Positions 23,401-39,356 are shown, counted from the first letter of the stretch. The stretch is 64,000 bases of DNA from Eleginops maclovinus (GCF_036324505.1 NC_086356.1:18142028-18206027), one strand, 5' to 3'. Numbers and translations: made by a program. The notes: a model not told the origin generated them from the sequence alone.

Positions 23401-26400
23401 GGATGTGACCTGCATGACATTTGACTAAAATGCTGGTTAATAAATATGTTAAGTGTGACATGAAACTTGAGCTTTTCTTATATTGTACTTCTTAAATATG
23501 TAAACATAAATAATCCACAGTATTCATGTGTTAATAAACCCAATTTCAAATACATTCAGTCAATTAAAATTGATAAGATTGTCTAACAAATCTTAGTTAA
23601 TAGAAAAAGTCCAATAACTTAGAAAGTATACCCTTCATATTTCCCCTTATTATAAGCAATCTGAGGCTTCAGTTTTAAGGAACACTTTTATGTAACATAA
23701 TGAATGATCTGATGGAGAGCTGTGACGTTTTTTTCTTTAAGCATATTCAAGTAGCAATCCTAAAATTGACTGGTTTGCTAACTGATAATTTAACTTATGA
23801 GGCAATATACCTCACCTCTAGTGACGTTCTACCAGGCGTTCGTTTAACTTTCTGTATGTGGCCCTCAGTGAAAGATGTTGGCAAACCCCAAACTATTTTA
23901 ATTGACCTTAAAGCGACTTTGAAGTCCTTACCATCCAAAAGTCTTCAATTGCATGAATCTCCATCCTTCTGTGATTCATATTGCAACAAAATATGGACAG
24001 ACATAATACACACACACACTTTTAGATAATGTTGAAGTTACACTTTCAGAATCCGTCTCCATCGCCATTCAAATGTTAATAGGTCATAGAAAAAAAGACA
24101 CTTCTTTGTGAACCTGCCTCAGAATGTTTAGGGTTTCTTCAATACCAGTAACAGTTCTCTGTCCGTCCATGAATACAATGCAAACATTAAATGCACGTAG
24201 CTTATTCGGCACACTTTTATTGGTGTCAATTTAAATAAATACTAGCTAAAAGAAACGGGGCTGCATTTCACTTCCTGTTTATATCCACTTAAAGCTACTG
24301 AATTGTGGGAGCTGTAGTTCTCAAACCTAGAGCTCAAAACTCCCCAAACATCAGTGAGACATAAAATAATAAAAGCAGTCCTATATATTAGAATATAATC
24401 TCTTTTAAGAAAGAAAACATATTTCTCCATGGTTGTAAAGAGAACAAATATATTGGCAGGAAGTTTGAAATAAAATCAAGCCTCCTTCTTTTAAACTATG
24501 CTACAATGCTTTTTTTAAACCCTTGCTTGATAGCATACACATTTTTCTAAGCAACTAATTTACAAAAAGTCTTTACAAAGATATTCCTGCAGTTTTGATG
24601 GTGTCACAAACACAATTTGCAATATTTGAATACTTTTTCTGTGCTGATGTCCTTACTCTTTTTCAAAGTCAAACAGCAGTCTGATTTGCCTGCATTTTAT
24701 AATGTTGCACCAGGGGGTTTCTTTGAATTTTTACATAAAGGCCTTTACATTTCTGAAGCATCTAAATATATGGAGGATTTTAAACAGGCATCTTTACGGG
24801 CAGGACTGTAAAAAAGAGACTACACAAACAGGAGCTTAAATCTGTAGGTCCTCTTCCTCCTCAGGTTGCCTGTAAACTAAAGCATTTCATGTGTCAAGAA
24901 CTCGTAAACGCTCTACAGTTTGAATTACAAATATTTAAACCTGCATCCTAGTCCTTTTCAATCATTTCCCAAACATACAATCCTGTTTCACAGACCCTGC
25001 ATCAAAACAGTGCTCTAAAGTGTTGTGACGGGGATGGATTACAGAAAGGGGTTGATTCTGTGGTTTCACTTTAATAATAGATTCTTCAGCTGCTAGGAGG
25101 AGGACACTCAAATACAGCATACCAAAAGACCAGATAAATTGTGGATCCTGGCGCTCTGCAGTTTCTGGCAGCTCAAAAACACAGATTAGAATTTTACGCA
25201 ATGTCGGATGCTGTGCAAATCAAGACTTTTGGAACCCTGTCTGTTTGAAAAACAGTTTGTTTCTGTGTGAGTTTGCTTGTTTTTGTTTGATTTTTGGCAC
25301 AAAGCAAGTCCCTATGGATATAAAGGAGGCAAGTGCATAAGGGGGAAACCCAGGAGCTAATTTTCTCTAAAGAGAAAAAAAAATCTTAAACAAAAAAAAG
25401 AGAACAGGACTGTGAGTCAGACACCAGTTTTATATTTTCAAACCACATTTAAATGTGAATTAAATTAAGTAGCCTAACAATCTGAAACAGATATTTGCAA
25501 AGCCTCTAGATTGAATGGCAGATGTTTTCATCATGTTGCATTCTATATAAATGTGGTAAACTCAGCAGAACAAAGTGTTGCAAAGATACGTTTTTTAAAT
25601 GTGTTTAAGAATGAGTGTTTCTAATGTTGAAGAAAGCTGTTTAAACTTTTGACAGAAAATGAATCTAATGTGTCATCACTGGAGACGTTCTGCACTGTTA
25701 AAGCCAGCCACCGTGCACCATGGCAGAACACCATATTTTCCATTCCACAATACGTGACTCCATCCTGCCCGTCTTCGAAACACACCATCAGTGTAACCTG
25801 TCTAATCATGCTGCAAAGCTCATCGACATGTTGAATTGGAAAAGATCGCACGCACGTATTTCCTCTTGTAAAAATAGGCAGGCAGGAATCAATCAATGAG
25901 TGTTTACCAGAGGACAAACATGCATGTATGGCCCTGAAGTGTATATCCTAAAAAAACATGCTTGTTAGAGGTCGAAACAGAGGGCTATTTCACTTGAACT
26001 TAAGAGTGAACTGACAAAGTAGTAGAGACTTTGATTTTCTCAGGAACAATGAGTTGGGTGCTTAACCTATGTGGTGTATTTTCCATGATCCTTTATTTCA
26101 GTGGAAACATTCCTCCTGTTTTAATAATATAGAGCTTGATCCATTCTGTGCTAATCAAGAAATGCACATCTGCCAACTCCTCGAGTGTTACCTTTTGAGG
26201 AATCACTGATGCAATTGTCAACTATTTATTTCTCATTGGTATGGTAGTGCCTATACATGTATATACATATACAGTGTATGATTCTATGTGGCTTGTGTTT
26301 ATGTTTTAATCTGTTACTCATGTATCCACACAGGATTTATAAGAATCCTGTAGACAGCCATCTTTATTCCCTTCACTGAAATATGACTTACCGTCCAGAA

Positions 26401-28130
26401 TCTATTAGGGGTTCAATTTGTGAAAAAAGCCCAGTAGATGATTTTGTAGTGCTAATATCTCAGCCAGTGAATGACATAGTAATACAAATCTTAAATGAAC
26501 ACTGTTGGTGCACTTACAACACCCCACTTTAAAGGAAACGGGCATCTTCACTGCAGAGAGGTTCATATTCATGTTCAGATTATATGTATTTCATGAAATA
26601 AATAAAAAAATATTATAATATTTGCTAAGATAATTATTTCATATACCAATCCAAAACAAATGAAGTGTTTCCAATCAAAGTAATGTCTTTTAACATTAAT
26701 TAATACATTTTGTGGTTTTTAGATAATAATAGGTGTCAAACGCAGCCCCGATCTCCATAAAATAGTATATACCATTATCCTTAGCACTATGACATGCACC
26801 ATTAGGCTTTGTTTGGTGTTTATTCAGCAGGAAAAGTGAAAATCTAATTCAAACTGGATAAAGCCTTAGGTGCTGCCACGTTAAAACTGATGAACAAGAA
26901 GAAACAGAGATTCTAAAACAAGAAGTCAGAACGAATCAAGAAGACGCTGAGAAAAAAAGAGCGAGACTGAACATGTTTCTTCTGAAGTGTGAGGGGAACA
27001 CTTACAACAAATTACACTTTGACTCATTACACTGACTTTGATGTAGAGTTAATGAGTCGAAGGTTGTCTAGCTCTGTGAATGTATTTCTGTGAAGTGCAT
27101 TATTTATTGGCTGACTAAATTACACTTGTTATAGCAATGTAAAGAGGGCAATCTAACATAAAGATGCGAATGTTTTCCCATATTACAAACATCAATACAG
27201 CTTTCCATTTTAGTGCATTTTAAAGTTATTCTTTCTTCTTGTAAACTTTCATATCTTGTCTGTGCAGATGTGGGTTTACAACAAGTTCCCCTTTACAGAA
27301 AATTGACCTAAAACTAAATCTGTCTCCAAAGCAGCGAGAATAAAAGTGACAAAGTTGTTGCCTGTTATCTCAGGAATTAACTAACCATGTCTCCTTCCTC
27401 ACCCCTGTGAGCCCAGCTCCGCCCTGTCGGCTGTTTGTAGTGGTGACTGAAATGATGGCAGGCAGTTCATGCCCATGTGTTTTAACAAGAGCCATTCGTT
27501 ATGTTCTTCTCTCACTGCTGAAGGCAGCCCGTCACATAATTACAGAGGTCTGAGGAGTGACAACGCGCAAACAAGATGCAGTCTGTGTCCGCTGAGGTTT
27601 GGACTGTTCACGTTACAGGTGTACCGGTATTCATGTCAAAATAAATTGAAGGTGAGCATCACAAGCCCTAACTACCTTGCATGAAATGCTGTGTTATTTC
27701 AATGTAAAAGACAAAAATATTGATACGTATAATAACTTGGTAGAGTAACTGGTTGTTTTATGTGACTGAAAATAAGCATATTCCTGTTAGAGAAGGCAAA
27801 AGTCAGTGCTGAAAAATCTAGACTAGTTTATTTTACACTCATTTCTTCAGACCATTTTCCACTTTATTTCACTCAAAAAGGTTAAGGCCTGGCATGTCAC
27901 CTTTTTACAATCTGTGACCTCTTGTAATCTTGCACCGTAGCTCTCTTATTGCACTGAAAACATCCACAATCAAAGTAACAAGTGACTGGCATGATGAATG
28001 AGGGCTCTAACTGACCTCATTATTTTCTTTCAGGTCCACTTTCCTGTTCCTGCATGACTACAATACCCAGAGTCATACAGTATTTTAGCAGGAAGGTAGT
28101 GCAGATGGCCATTTCGTTTCGTCAGTCCAG
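20421..28130. other. Intergenic, no gene recognised
   Basis: Begins upstream of the col5a1 promoter. It is AT-rich with short accidental open frames only; the longest, 23700-24029 on plus and 25621-25917 on minus, have no recognisable domain and no plausible splice context. One (CA)n array is present at 20946-20972. No tRNA, rRNA or repeat family is recognised in the rest. Confidence 0.6.
20946..20972. repeat. (CA)n microsatellite, about 13 units
   Basis: Uninterrupted AC/CA dinucleotides. It generates the poly-His/Thr and poly-Val/Cys runs in overlapping open frames, which are artefacts. Confidence 0.95.
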
Positions 28131-28350
28131 CACATTGGACTGACATTTCTCAGCAACTTTTGCATTGATAGCCATGAAGTTTGGTTTAAACATGTGGGCT
28201 TCTACTGCCATTATTATAGGGAAACAATTTTGTGTATAGTACTCTTGTTGTTTATCGCCCAATACCTGCAAAACTAATGACATGACAGCTCCAGGTTTAT
28301 ATGTGCAGAGTTTATTATAATCTATTTTCACGCTAACACGCTAACCTAAC
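28131..28350. repeat. Dispersed teleost repeat, partial copy A
   Basis: Contains the blocks AGCCATGAAGTTTGG, ATACCTGCAAAACTAATGAC and CGCTAACACGCTAAC in that order. They match a repeat I recognise from many teleost genomes, which carries 'gccatgaaatttggt', 'acctgcaaaactaatgacat' and 'gctaacacgctaa' segments. Other copies in this window lie at 32540-33455 and 35585-36250. I cannot assign a family name. Ends are approximate. Confidence 0.5.
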
Positions 28351-28429
28351 ATGATCACTATAGTTAATATTATTATATTAAGTGGTTGTGTTTTCTTGTC
28401 ACTGGAAAAAAGTTGGATAAATAACAGTA

Positions 28430-28582
28430 CATGTCACTTAAGAGGCATTTTTATCCATAGCGACTTACATACATTCAATACTGTGGTCAATCCCCATGGA
28501 CAAAACAACATGCTGACTGCAGTGGGACTCTGCTATCCCCTGATCTACACATCAGCGCACTATCCCACTGCGCCACAGCCTC
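28430..28582. repeat. Short interspersed repeat with AGCGACTTACA signature
   Basis: The blocks TTTTATCCATAGCGACTTAC and CAGTGGGACTCTGC, and an end GCACTATCCCACTGCGCCAC, occur in this order. That is the layout of an abundant teleost non-autonomous repeat in which 'ttatccaaagcgacttaca' is followed by a tRNA-like 'gaacccac..ccactgcgcca' tail. No coding potential and no confident target duplication. Family assignment left open. Confidence 0.5.
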
Positions 28583-29062
28583 CCTTCTCTAAGGCTTGGG
28601 AGTAAATGAAAACTGTTTCCCTGATGTTGTATTTTAATGGTTAGTCCTAACCCTAACCCTGCTCACCAATGCTGTAAAGGATTCGGTCAGATTTCTTCCA
28701 ATTCTATGGTAATGATATTTCTGCAAATGCATTACAGCATTGCAGTACACTGCTGGTAAAAATAAATCATATAACCTTTGCCGGGCCTCTTCCCCGTGGC
28801 TCCCTATCAAGCGTTCTTCCAACTTGTGAGGCATTACATAACATGGCATCTCAATATGTCATTAGTTCACAAGCCTTCCACGTTTCCCTCTGACTATTGA
28901 AAAGAAACAGCTTAGGGTCAGGGTCATCTTTTATGGGGCCGCTTGCCTCTCCAACAAGCCAGCAGTCATTGTGTGGAAGGACAGATCCACACTGATTTAA
29001 AGTTTATGTTGAAAGGAAAAGACAACTTGGCCACACCAACTGACTTAATAATTACAATTTAA

Positions 29063-29779
29063 AGGTCTCCTATTATGCTATATTTGAACAATATATTGTA
29101 GGGCAATATCTATACAAAACTTGTCTGTGAAGTGTTTTGCTCAAAATACCAAACAGATCCCCCATTGTAGCATGCCTCATCCCCCTCTATTTCAGCCCTG
29201 TTCCTGAAGTGCTGATTCTGTGACTGTCGCTTTAAATTTTTTGCTGAGCTGAAGCTGGCCACGCCCCTTTGGAGCGTCATGCAGCTCTCTCTCCTCTGTG
29301 AAAGTTTTCTACCAGGAGAAGATACTCAGCTAAACACTGCAGTGATTAAACGCCATATGATGTTCCAAAACACATCAAGCATTATTCCTGAAACACTTCT
29401 CAGTGTTTACCACTACAACAGAGACATTATATGTATACAACAACTCTAAGTCCCTCCTGCAGACATCCTGCATATACACAGAGGTGCTGCGGGGGGATTC
29501 AGCTTGCAACTGTATATGGGTGAAGAAAGGTTGGGACGTGTCACGTGGGCGGGACATTGCCAGGAGTTCAATGTAAAGCCAGCCCACATTTCCGATATGA
29601 CGTCATAACTGAAGCAAATCTGGATCAGCTTGTTTGTACCCCTGTTTTTAAAGATGTGGGTAAGGAGGAAAAGAGAGAGGGTTGTGTTTTCTGACACTTT
29701 GTGAGTTTACTTACACACCGGGGACACATATTCATGAATAAAAGACAGCAAAAAGTGCATTTTGCATAATTGGGGACCT
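29063..29779. mobile_element. TTAA-flanked miniature transposon, copy 1 (717 bp)
   Basis: Left terminus AGGTCTCCTATTATGC and right terminus GCATAATTGGGGACCT are inverted repeats (14 of 16 match). TTAA flanks both sides (29059-29062 and 29780-29783). The TTAA duplication points to the piggyBac or Kolobok superfamilies. There is no transposase frame, so it is non-autonomous. A second copy lies at 43241-44778 with high similarity over its first 600 bases, confirming a dispersed family. Internal landmarks shared by both include CACGTGGGCGGGAC and the GGGGACACATA block near the right end. Confidence 0.85.
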
Positions 29780-29783
29780 TTAA

Positions 29784-32539
<2,756 letters not shown>

Positions 32540-32955
32540 GACTCTGGCACACCCCTTTGTGACTTTTGTGATCCTTGACTTTTTATTGAAATATACTGAA
32601 GGCTAATGGATGCCATCAGATTTGGTAGAGACATTCGTTGTCCCCTGAGGATACATTCTAACTTCATTAAGACTGACTTTCTTCTTTCCTCTAGTGCCTT
32701 TAGCAAGTTAAAATGGTTGATTATCCAGTGAAATACATACACATCTGATAGATGTATTGACCCAAAATGTGGAATATACATTCATTGAGGTTGTATCGTG
32801 TTGACTATGATTATCCCTGTACTTCTTTTCTGAGACACCATTAGGTGGACAATTTTGGTGTTGGGAACTAAACGTGTCCACAGCAATCTATTTCTTTGAA
32901 TTTTGGTGCAATTATCCATACACACAAGAATTTGTAATAAATTGATAAACCTGAA
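32540..32955. repeat. Dispersed teleost repeat, copy B, left part
   Basis: Two tandem sub-units are visible. The first has GATGCCATCAGATTTGGTAG, ACATTCGTTGTCCCCTGAGG and TTTCCTCTAGTGCC. The second has ATTCATTGAGG, GACTATGATTATCCC and CACCATTAGGTGGACA. Both correspond to the 'ttggtacagacattcatg..cccagaggatgaat..ctctagcgccaccatgaggt' unit of the same family as 28131-28350. The rightward continuation resumes at about 33190 after an intervening SINE-like insertion. Confidence 0.55.
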
Positions 32956-32984
32956 TGTTTAGTCTAATACCATCATCAGATCAG

Positions 32985-33150
32985 CGACTGTTGCTGGGGG
33001 GAGCGGTCTTCTTTGAACCAGAAGGTTGTGAGTTCAATGACAGCCCTATAACTCAAAAAGCATATGTATCCTTGGGCAAGATACTTAACCCTGAGTTGCT
33101 CCTAATGGCATGGCCAACGCTGTGTGAGTGAGTGTGTGTGAATGTTAGCT
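32985..33150 (+). repeat. tRNA-derived SINE-like insertion
   Basis: Head GCTGGGGGGAGCGGTCTTC is followed by a B-box-like GGTTGTGAGTTCAATGAC and then CCTTGGGCAAGATACTTAA, ending in a GTGTGAGTGAGTGTG-type run. This order (tRNA-like head, 'ccttgggcaagacactgaaccc' body, TG-rich tail) is that of a very common teleost SINE-like family. It lies between the left (32540-32955) and right (33190-33455) parts of another repeat, so it inserted into that repeat. Ends approximate. Confidence 0.6.
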
Positions 33151-33189
33151 TCCCTCCAATTACCATTTTAATTGGTCCACTACAAATTG

Positions 33190-33455
33190 TGTTTATGACC
33201 GAATTCCCGCAAATATAATGACAAACCAATCAGACTCAACTGTGTTTTCTTTACTCCTAATAAGCAAAGTTTAGCATGCCAGCATAACAAACTAAGCCGG
33301 AGAGAAATACCACGTATAATACCAATTACATCAACTTGTTAGCATTGTCAGAGTGGATGTATACCATGCTCTCTGTAGCATTTAGCTCAAACCACTGCTG
33401 TGCCTAGGTACAGCCTTTTAGAACTGCCAGCATGGCTGTAGACATGTGGCTGAGG
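33190..33455. repeat. Dispersed teleost repeat, copy B, right part
   Basis: Contains TTATGACCGAATTCCCGCAA, GTTAGCATTGTCAG, GCATTTAGCTCAAACCACTG, CTGTGCCTAGGTACAGCC and CCAGCATGGCTGTAGAC in the order of the family's distal end ('tttagctcaaagcaccgctgtgcctaagtacagcc..gctagcatggctgtagac'). It is the continuation of 32540-32955. Confidence 0.6.
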
Positions 33456-35584
33456 TTGGATCACAATGTGAGCCTGACCATCTCCAAATGTGGTCTGGCT
33501 GATGCAACTTTGTTTTGATATCGATGTGTTCTGCATTCATTTATAACTGGGATCAACGTGCATGTTTCCTCAGATCACGTTTCAGTGCAAGGCATAAAGT
33601 GTTAGCTTTGTTTGTCATTCCAAACTTCTCTTGGAGTTTAACCTTTTACCCAGAGTTTCATTAGATGTTTTATGTATGAAGCATTGTGAGGTATTGGGAA
33701 AAACCTGGAAACAGTGAGATGTGCTGAGTCAAGCGGTCTGTGGTCTTCTTTTTTCCCTTAACTGGTCATACTGTCATTGACTCAGTTATGTTTCTTACTG
33801 GTAAAAGCAATTTGAGGGTTAAGATTCAATCTCACACAGAAAAATAGCAATCCCATCTTTGAAGAGAGTCAGATTGTCTCTTTCTAAAAAATCCTTAGCC
33901 TTTTCCACTATATCATATGGTTCAACAACAACAACAAGAGAACCAATTCCTCCCCAAGGTACAAAGGTCTCAGAGGTCAAGGATTGATGGACCTTATCCT
34001 TCATCCCCTCCCCAGATGTTCTGACATACAAAAAAGACCCACCCTATGTAAAACAGTTATGCTCTCCTGAAGTTAATGGCCTTTTCTGAATTCCAGGAGC
34101 ACCCGTCTCAGACATTCAAACTATTTCCCTCTGGTGTTTTAAGCCTTAGGGACAAATCCTTCTCACCTCATTCTTTCTTTCTGCTGGCCAAGGAAATCCC
34201 ATGTTTATTTTATGCATGGATGAGCATATTAAAAAGAGCTGTTAACAGCCAGGTGGACCAGTCCTGCATACAGGCAGGAGGACCTGAAATATGAAGACTT
34301 TGATTTCATTCAAAAAATTGTCCCCTCCCCCTGCTTTGCTCTGAGGCTTTACACAAAAAGATTAATGGATTTCTGGGGATAACGCATGTTTATACAAGCA
34401 TCCTGGCTTCTTTGTGAATTGTGGGATGCACATACACAACCAAACACATATACAATGCATACATGCACACGAGTGTTCCATTCCCCATTATTTTGCTGGT
34501 AAGCCATGTTTAATACACTTTCCATCAAATGTGATTCATCACAAATATCTCATTGAGGTTTGGCAGGACTCCTGTGGAAAATCTTAACACTGCAATCCAT
34601 GCCAAAGTGCTCATGGTCTTGATAAACACAATGTCTGGAAAGGGCACTCGCAGAACTGTTCTTGTTGTACATTTATTGCTGTAGTAGGTTCGAAAATCAA
34701 CTTTTTTTGTAGCTAAACTCAGATGAAAGAAACATAAGGGCACAATTTGCCCTTTCAGTGCATGCCTGTTACAGTAATACCACTCTTTGGATGTCTGTCA
34801 TTTTATGGCTGCTACTTGCCACTTCTCTCCGTTAGATCATAAAAGCTGGAGCTGTTAGCATGTAATGGTCTGCAGTTGAAATCCAGATGTCAGCTGGTTA
34901 ATGCACAGTTGGAAAAAGACAGAGGAGGTTTGGGGGGTCGTAGTGGGATACATTTGGTGATGATGGAAGATAGGGACACGCACATGGTTTAAAACTGTTT
35001 CAGCACATTTGTTTATACTGTATACAAATGGGCACAGACAATGTAAAAAATATGCAGACAGCCACAGGTCATGACAGTCTGAAACAAGGGAAACCGGGGG
35101 GCATGTCAGTGCCGGCTGTTTCATGTGGCTGATGACACATCCACACGCCCAGAAAAAAACTCTGAATGAGCAAGAAAATGTCTGTAAAGATTTTCCTCTA
35201 ATATAAACTCCAGACTACAACAGACTGGCACAGAAATTGGTCATTTACTCCATCAACAAAACCTAAACAGTATGTTGGGATACAAATGGACACAACAAAG
35301 AGACAAAAGCATCCTGTCTTCTCAGTGTCTAACCTTGATTCAGTCCAGTGTATCCATTCAGACCTCGTCCCTTAGGAACCCCTGGTGAGGGAGGGAGAGA
35401 GAGAGGAGAAGTAGATGTAGGGAGGTAGGGGGGACTTTCCCACTATTACTGGGAGCTGCTCATCCGCCCTGTGTACAGTTTATTTTCATCCCTCTTTACT
35501 CACACCCTCCTGTCTTGTTCTGTATTTTTTTTAGTCATGCAAGCATGGCTCTGGGGATGGTGATGCCATTCTGTTATGTGTGCT
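33456..35584. other. Intergenic, no gene recognised
   Basis: AT-rich sequence with short accidental frames only. A purine-rich patch at about 35385-35440 (GAGGGAGGGAGAGAGAGAGG-like) is the only compositional feature. No RNA gene seen. Confidence 0.5.
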
Positions 35585-36250
35585 GACTTCAATATCTTAA
35601 CAACTATTGGATGGACCTCCATTTTTAAAGACAATCATGGTCCAATTGACTTGACAACATGGATAGAAAATCTTTGTTGTTTATGATTGACCTTGTTTAA
35701 AGTTAGGCACAGTATTACCTTTAAATATATCCATGGCATGTTCTAGTTTTTACTTATCCAGCAAAACATTTGTACATTAACAAGATAAATTGTATGATAT
35801 TTTTACAATCATGCTCCCAAAAGGATAAAGTCACTTTTTTCTCTAGCTCCACAGTAGTCAAAGTTTTACGATTTTTTCCGTAACTTGTATCAAATTGGTG
35901 CAGGTATTCATGTTCCCCAGAGATAAATCCATTATCTTGGTGTTACTCTGACAATTACGCCCCACACAAGGTTGAAAATTGTGGTTTTGAGTAAATATTG
36001 ATCCAACAATTAGACAACAATTGGTTGAACTTCCATGAATCTCAAACACAAACTGGCATCGCCTCGGACCATGAATTTCCAAAACTAATTTATTTCCTTT
36101 AAACCATGGCTCTACTTTGTGTTTATTGCTAATTAGCACATTTTAGCACGATAAGATCTAAAATGGGAACATGTCAAAAATGATGCATGCTTAAAATCTG
36201 CATTTTAGCATTCAGCTGAAAGCACAGCCGCTAGCGTGGCTCTAGTCTTT
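35585..36250. repeat. Dispersed teleost repeat, copy C
   Basis: Shares the ordered blocks TCTTAACAACTATTGGATGG, CAGGTATTCATGTTCCCCAG, TTGTGGTTTTGAGTAAAT, CTCTACTTTGTGTTTATTGC, TAATTAGCACATTTTAGC, CATTCAGCTGAAAGCACAGC and CGCTAGCGTGGCTCTAG with copies A and B. It is the most complete copy in the window, although diverged. It is non-coding. Confidence 0.55.
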
Positions 36251-36576
36251 TCTTTACCAGTACAGGCATGTGAGCCCTAAAAAAAGTATATGTATATCAT
36301 TTTTACCCTGTTGTCAAAAAGCAGCAACTCGGACCGAAGTAGTACATATAGATGGAAAAAAAGTGGAGAGTGTCCAAAAGGAACAGGATGGGGTGATGGG
36401 AAGAGCGTGTCTAGACTGTTCCCGGCCTGCCTGAGCTCTGCTCTTTGAAGTGTGTGTTACTGATGCGTGCTGCTCTCCCAGGGCATGTGTGCAGGGCTCT
36501 GATGAGGCTTATTCCAGATCTTCAGTTTTTAGACCATCATCTACAGGTTTATAGTCTTTGTGCCCATGGCCCTGTA

Positions 36577-36690
36577 CTCCCTCCCCCCCCCCCCCCCCTT
36601 TCCATTCATATTTGTTTCACTGATCTCTTTCCCTTTCCCCTCCTCTCTTCTCCTTCCCTTGCCTTCCCTCGCACCATTTTCCGTCCTCTT
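36577..36690. repeat. Poly-C and pyrimidine-rich tract
   Basis: A run of mostly C at about 36581-36598 is followed by CT-rich sequence. It explains the overlapping plus-strand open frame with PPPPPP and FPFPLLSS runs, which is not considered a gene. Confidence 0.7.
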
Positions 36691-39348
36691 TGCAGCGCTG
36701 GTCCCCACCACATTCCAAGCAGATGCTCGATGTGTGTGTGGAAGAAAGAAACAGATTGTACTTTTCATCAGATACAGAGACGGGACACGTACCTGGATGC
36801 TCTAATAGATTTTCTGTCTGACATCCCTGGAGACAAGTAACTCTAAAGTCAGCTATTTCCTCTCAAAATAAAACATGGACTGTACCAAAGCGCAGAAAAC
36901 GAGATTCGGGTTAACGTACTGTAGCTTAGCACATGAACGTGGTTTTAAAGAATCCAGTTTTAGCAAGGATGGAAACATTTTTAGCGAGTCACTCATAAAG
37001 CATTGTTTAAAGGAGGGTTTATAGAAAGAGTGAGGTAGCACTTTCCAGAATCTTCCGAAAAATTACAAGAAAGCAGCGAGGGCAAAAGAAGGAGGGGGGG
37101 GGGGCACAAAGGTTTGTCTTCTCAACTCGGAGCTTCTGGCAGTTATTAAGCTCGACAACCCACTGTGAAAAATGTACACCCAAAAACTCTATTAAAAAAA
37201 GGCCATGGCTGCTGAATCGGTCTCTGTAACGTGCCCTTTCAGAGAGAAGGCGAAGAAATAATGAGCTAAGTGAATTAACAAGATGATTTAACACTTTCTT
37301 TGGTAAACTTTGTTGTAGTTTGGCGCCATTCAGGGTTTTGTCCCACCGGTGAGGGGGATTGATGTGATGTCAGAACACACTGGTGAACTTTTGAAGGAAT
37401 AAATGAACAGTATCATGTACTGTCAAAGTGAATGGCAGATAACTCATGCAGAAGTGAGAACCATACAGTATGTTTGGTCAAAGAGTTGAAGAGGAATGTA
37501 AGTGAGTCACTCAAACAGGAGGACAACTAGTAGTTTCCTATTTGAAATACAATGGGAGAGCATGTTTTTAGATAGATTGAAGGACTATAGTTAGATTATT
37601 CATATGTTTTGGCACAAATCAATGCATCAACTGCTCCTTGGCACACCTCAGTGTAATTAGCTGGTAACCCCATGAGCTGCATTACATTGACAGCCTGGCA
37701 TTAAGGAAAGAAGTCATTGAGTCTAATATGGCAAGTAGTTTTCCTGACATCCTTTTCCACACCGCTATCTCTAGTGGGCTCGAAAACTCAGCCCGGCAAT
37801 ATGACATTTTCCTGACCAACGTTTTCATCAGCATGTCAAACTCCTTTATTAGAGTAGGATGAAAAACTGTCTTTGCAGTAGACTGAGCATATTGAAAGGA
37901 ATACAGAAGGAACTGATCCGTCATTTCATGCATTAATCATCCATATTACACAGAACAGCATCCAGAGCCAAAATGTACATCCAGTGCTAATATTAAGCAG
38001 AAACACACATAGGAAATAGTCTTCCTTACACAGTATGTAGAGGAATGGAAAGCACATTAGCTTTTGAGATGTTGGGTTGATGGATGGACACTTTGAACTG
38101 TTACCTTTCCCTACTTGTGCAAAGCAATTGGGAATCATTTTGTCATTAAGGTTGAAACATTGTTATTGACAGTTAAAAACTAACTAGCAGCATCTGCCAT
38201 AAAGATCAAATAGACAAGCATGCCAATGTTGTCATGTGGAGATAGAGAAGGGTGGACGCAAATGTAAGATGTACAACGGTTTAACAGGAAAACAGCAGGT
38301 AATCGGGAACACAACTCTCGAACACACAACAAACAAGGATCAGACGAAACAAACTGAACTTAAATACATACAGAACTAATCAAAAGGACAAGACACAGCT
38401 TGGCAGGGCAGGAAAAACACAAAGGCGGCAGGTGAAAAGAGACTAAAAATCAAGCAGGTGGGAAAACACATACAGGAAGTAAAATCAGACATAGCACAGG
38501 GGGGGGGGAATGTTCAAAATAAAACAGGAAACTGAGGGAGAAAGTTTATTAAGTACATTTGTCTCAAACTGTCATCATTATCTAAAGGAGGTGAATAAGT
38601 AAATGTTGTATTTCATTGGAAAAAAGTGGAGGTAGTGTAACTATCCACAGCATTGTCCTGGAATGAATTGCTGATTCACTGGGATTTTTTCTTATAGGTG
38701 TGGTCTTGACCTTCAACCCTATTCATTGTCGAGTTCAACACACATGTGCTCGTGGGACTAGGTCACCTTGGGGCTGCCCTTTGGATGATAAATCTGTTCT
38801 AATAACCATGTCTCATCCCACAATACCCACCTATTTTCTGTGTCCTTACACAGTGTAAACAAAGCTCTAAAACCTGACCTCCAAGGATCCAAAACCTCTG
38901 TGAGTGATTATCAAGTAACATAGCTTTAGAAGGTGAACAGGAGAAAGAGGGATGTTTTCCTGTGGTGGTCATCACCCACTTCACCGCTTTACAGACATCC
39001 TCCTGCATCACATGCTAGTTTATTGGCTGGACAATTATGATTCTAACCTGTAGTCTGTGGTGATGGAACATGACCAGTCAGACCCTGCAAAGGTTAACTG
39101 ATTGACTGCCCAATTTTAATGGGTATTATTGATTCCTCTGATTTAATGATCTCTTGCACCCACAAACAAACTATGAAATTCCACTGAAGTGTTGTGTACA
39201 TTTTCTAAAGTAACCACACAGATCAATGGTAATGCAATATTGAAATAAGCTTGAACTCAGTGAATGGTGTTTCTCTACATTAGTAGTCTCAAGGCAGTTA
39301 GCCATAAAAAACATGGAGCCACACAATGAAAAGTGTGCTAATAAGACT
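36691..39348. other. Intergenic, no gene recognised
   Basis: AT-rich sequence with scattered short frames and homopolymer runs (for example G-runs near 37097-37105 and 38501-38508). No domain, exon signature or RNA gene identified. Confidence 0.5.
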
Positions 39349-39356
39349 GTAAGCCA

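Noticed and set aside
23700..24029. 109-codon plus-strand frame, the longest in simple-repeat-free sequence
   Set aside because: No domain, no flanking splice signals or promoter context; about what chance gives in 64 kb.
28648..28665. Telomere-like CCTAACCCTAACCCT
   Set aside because: Fewer than three repeat units; not an interstitial telomeric array.
36445..36840. 131-codon plus-strand open frame
   Set aside because: Crosses a poly-C/pyrimidine tract (PPPPPP); no conserved domain and no homologous pattern I can recognise.
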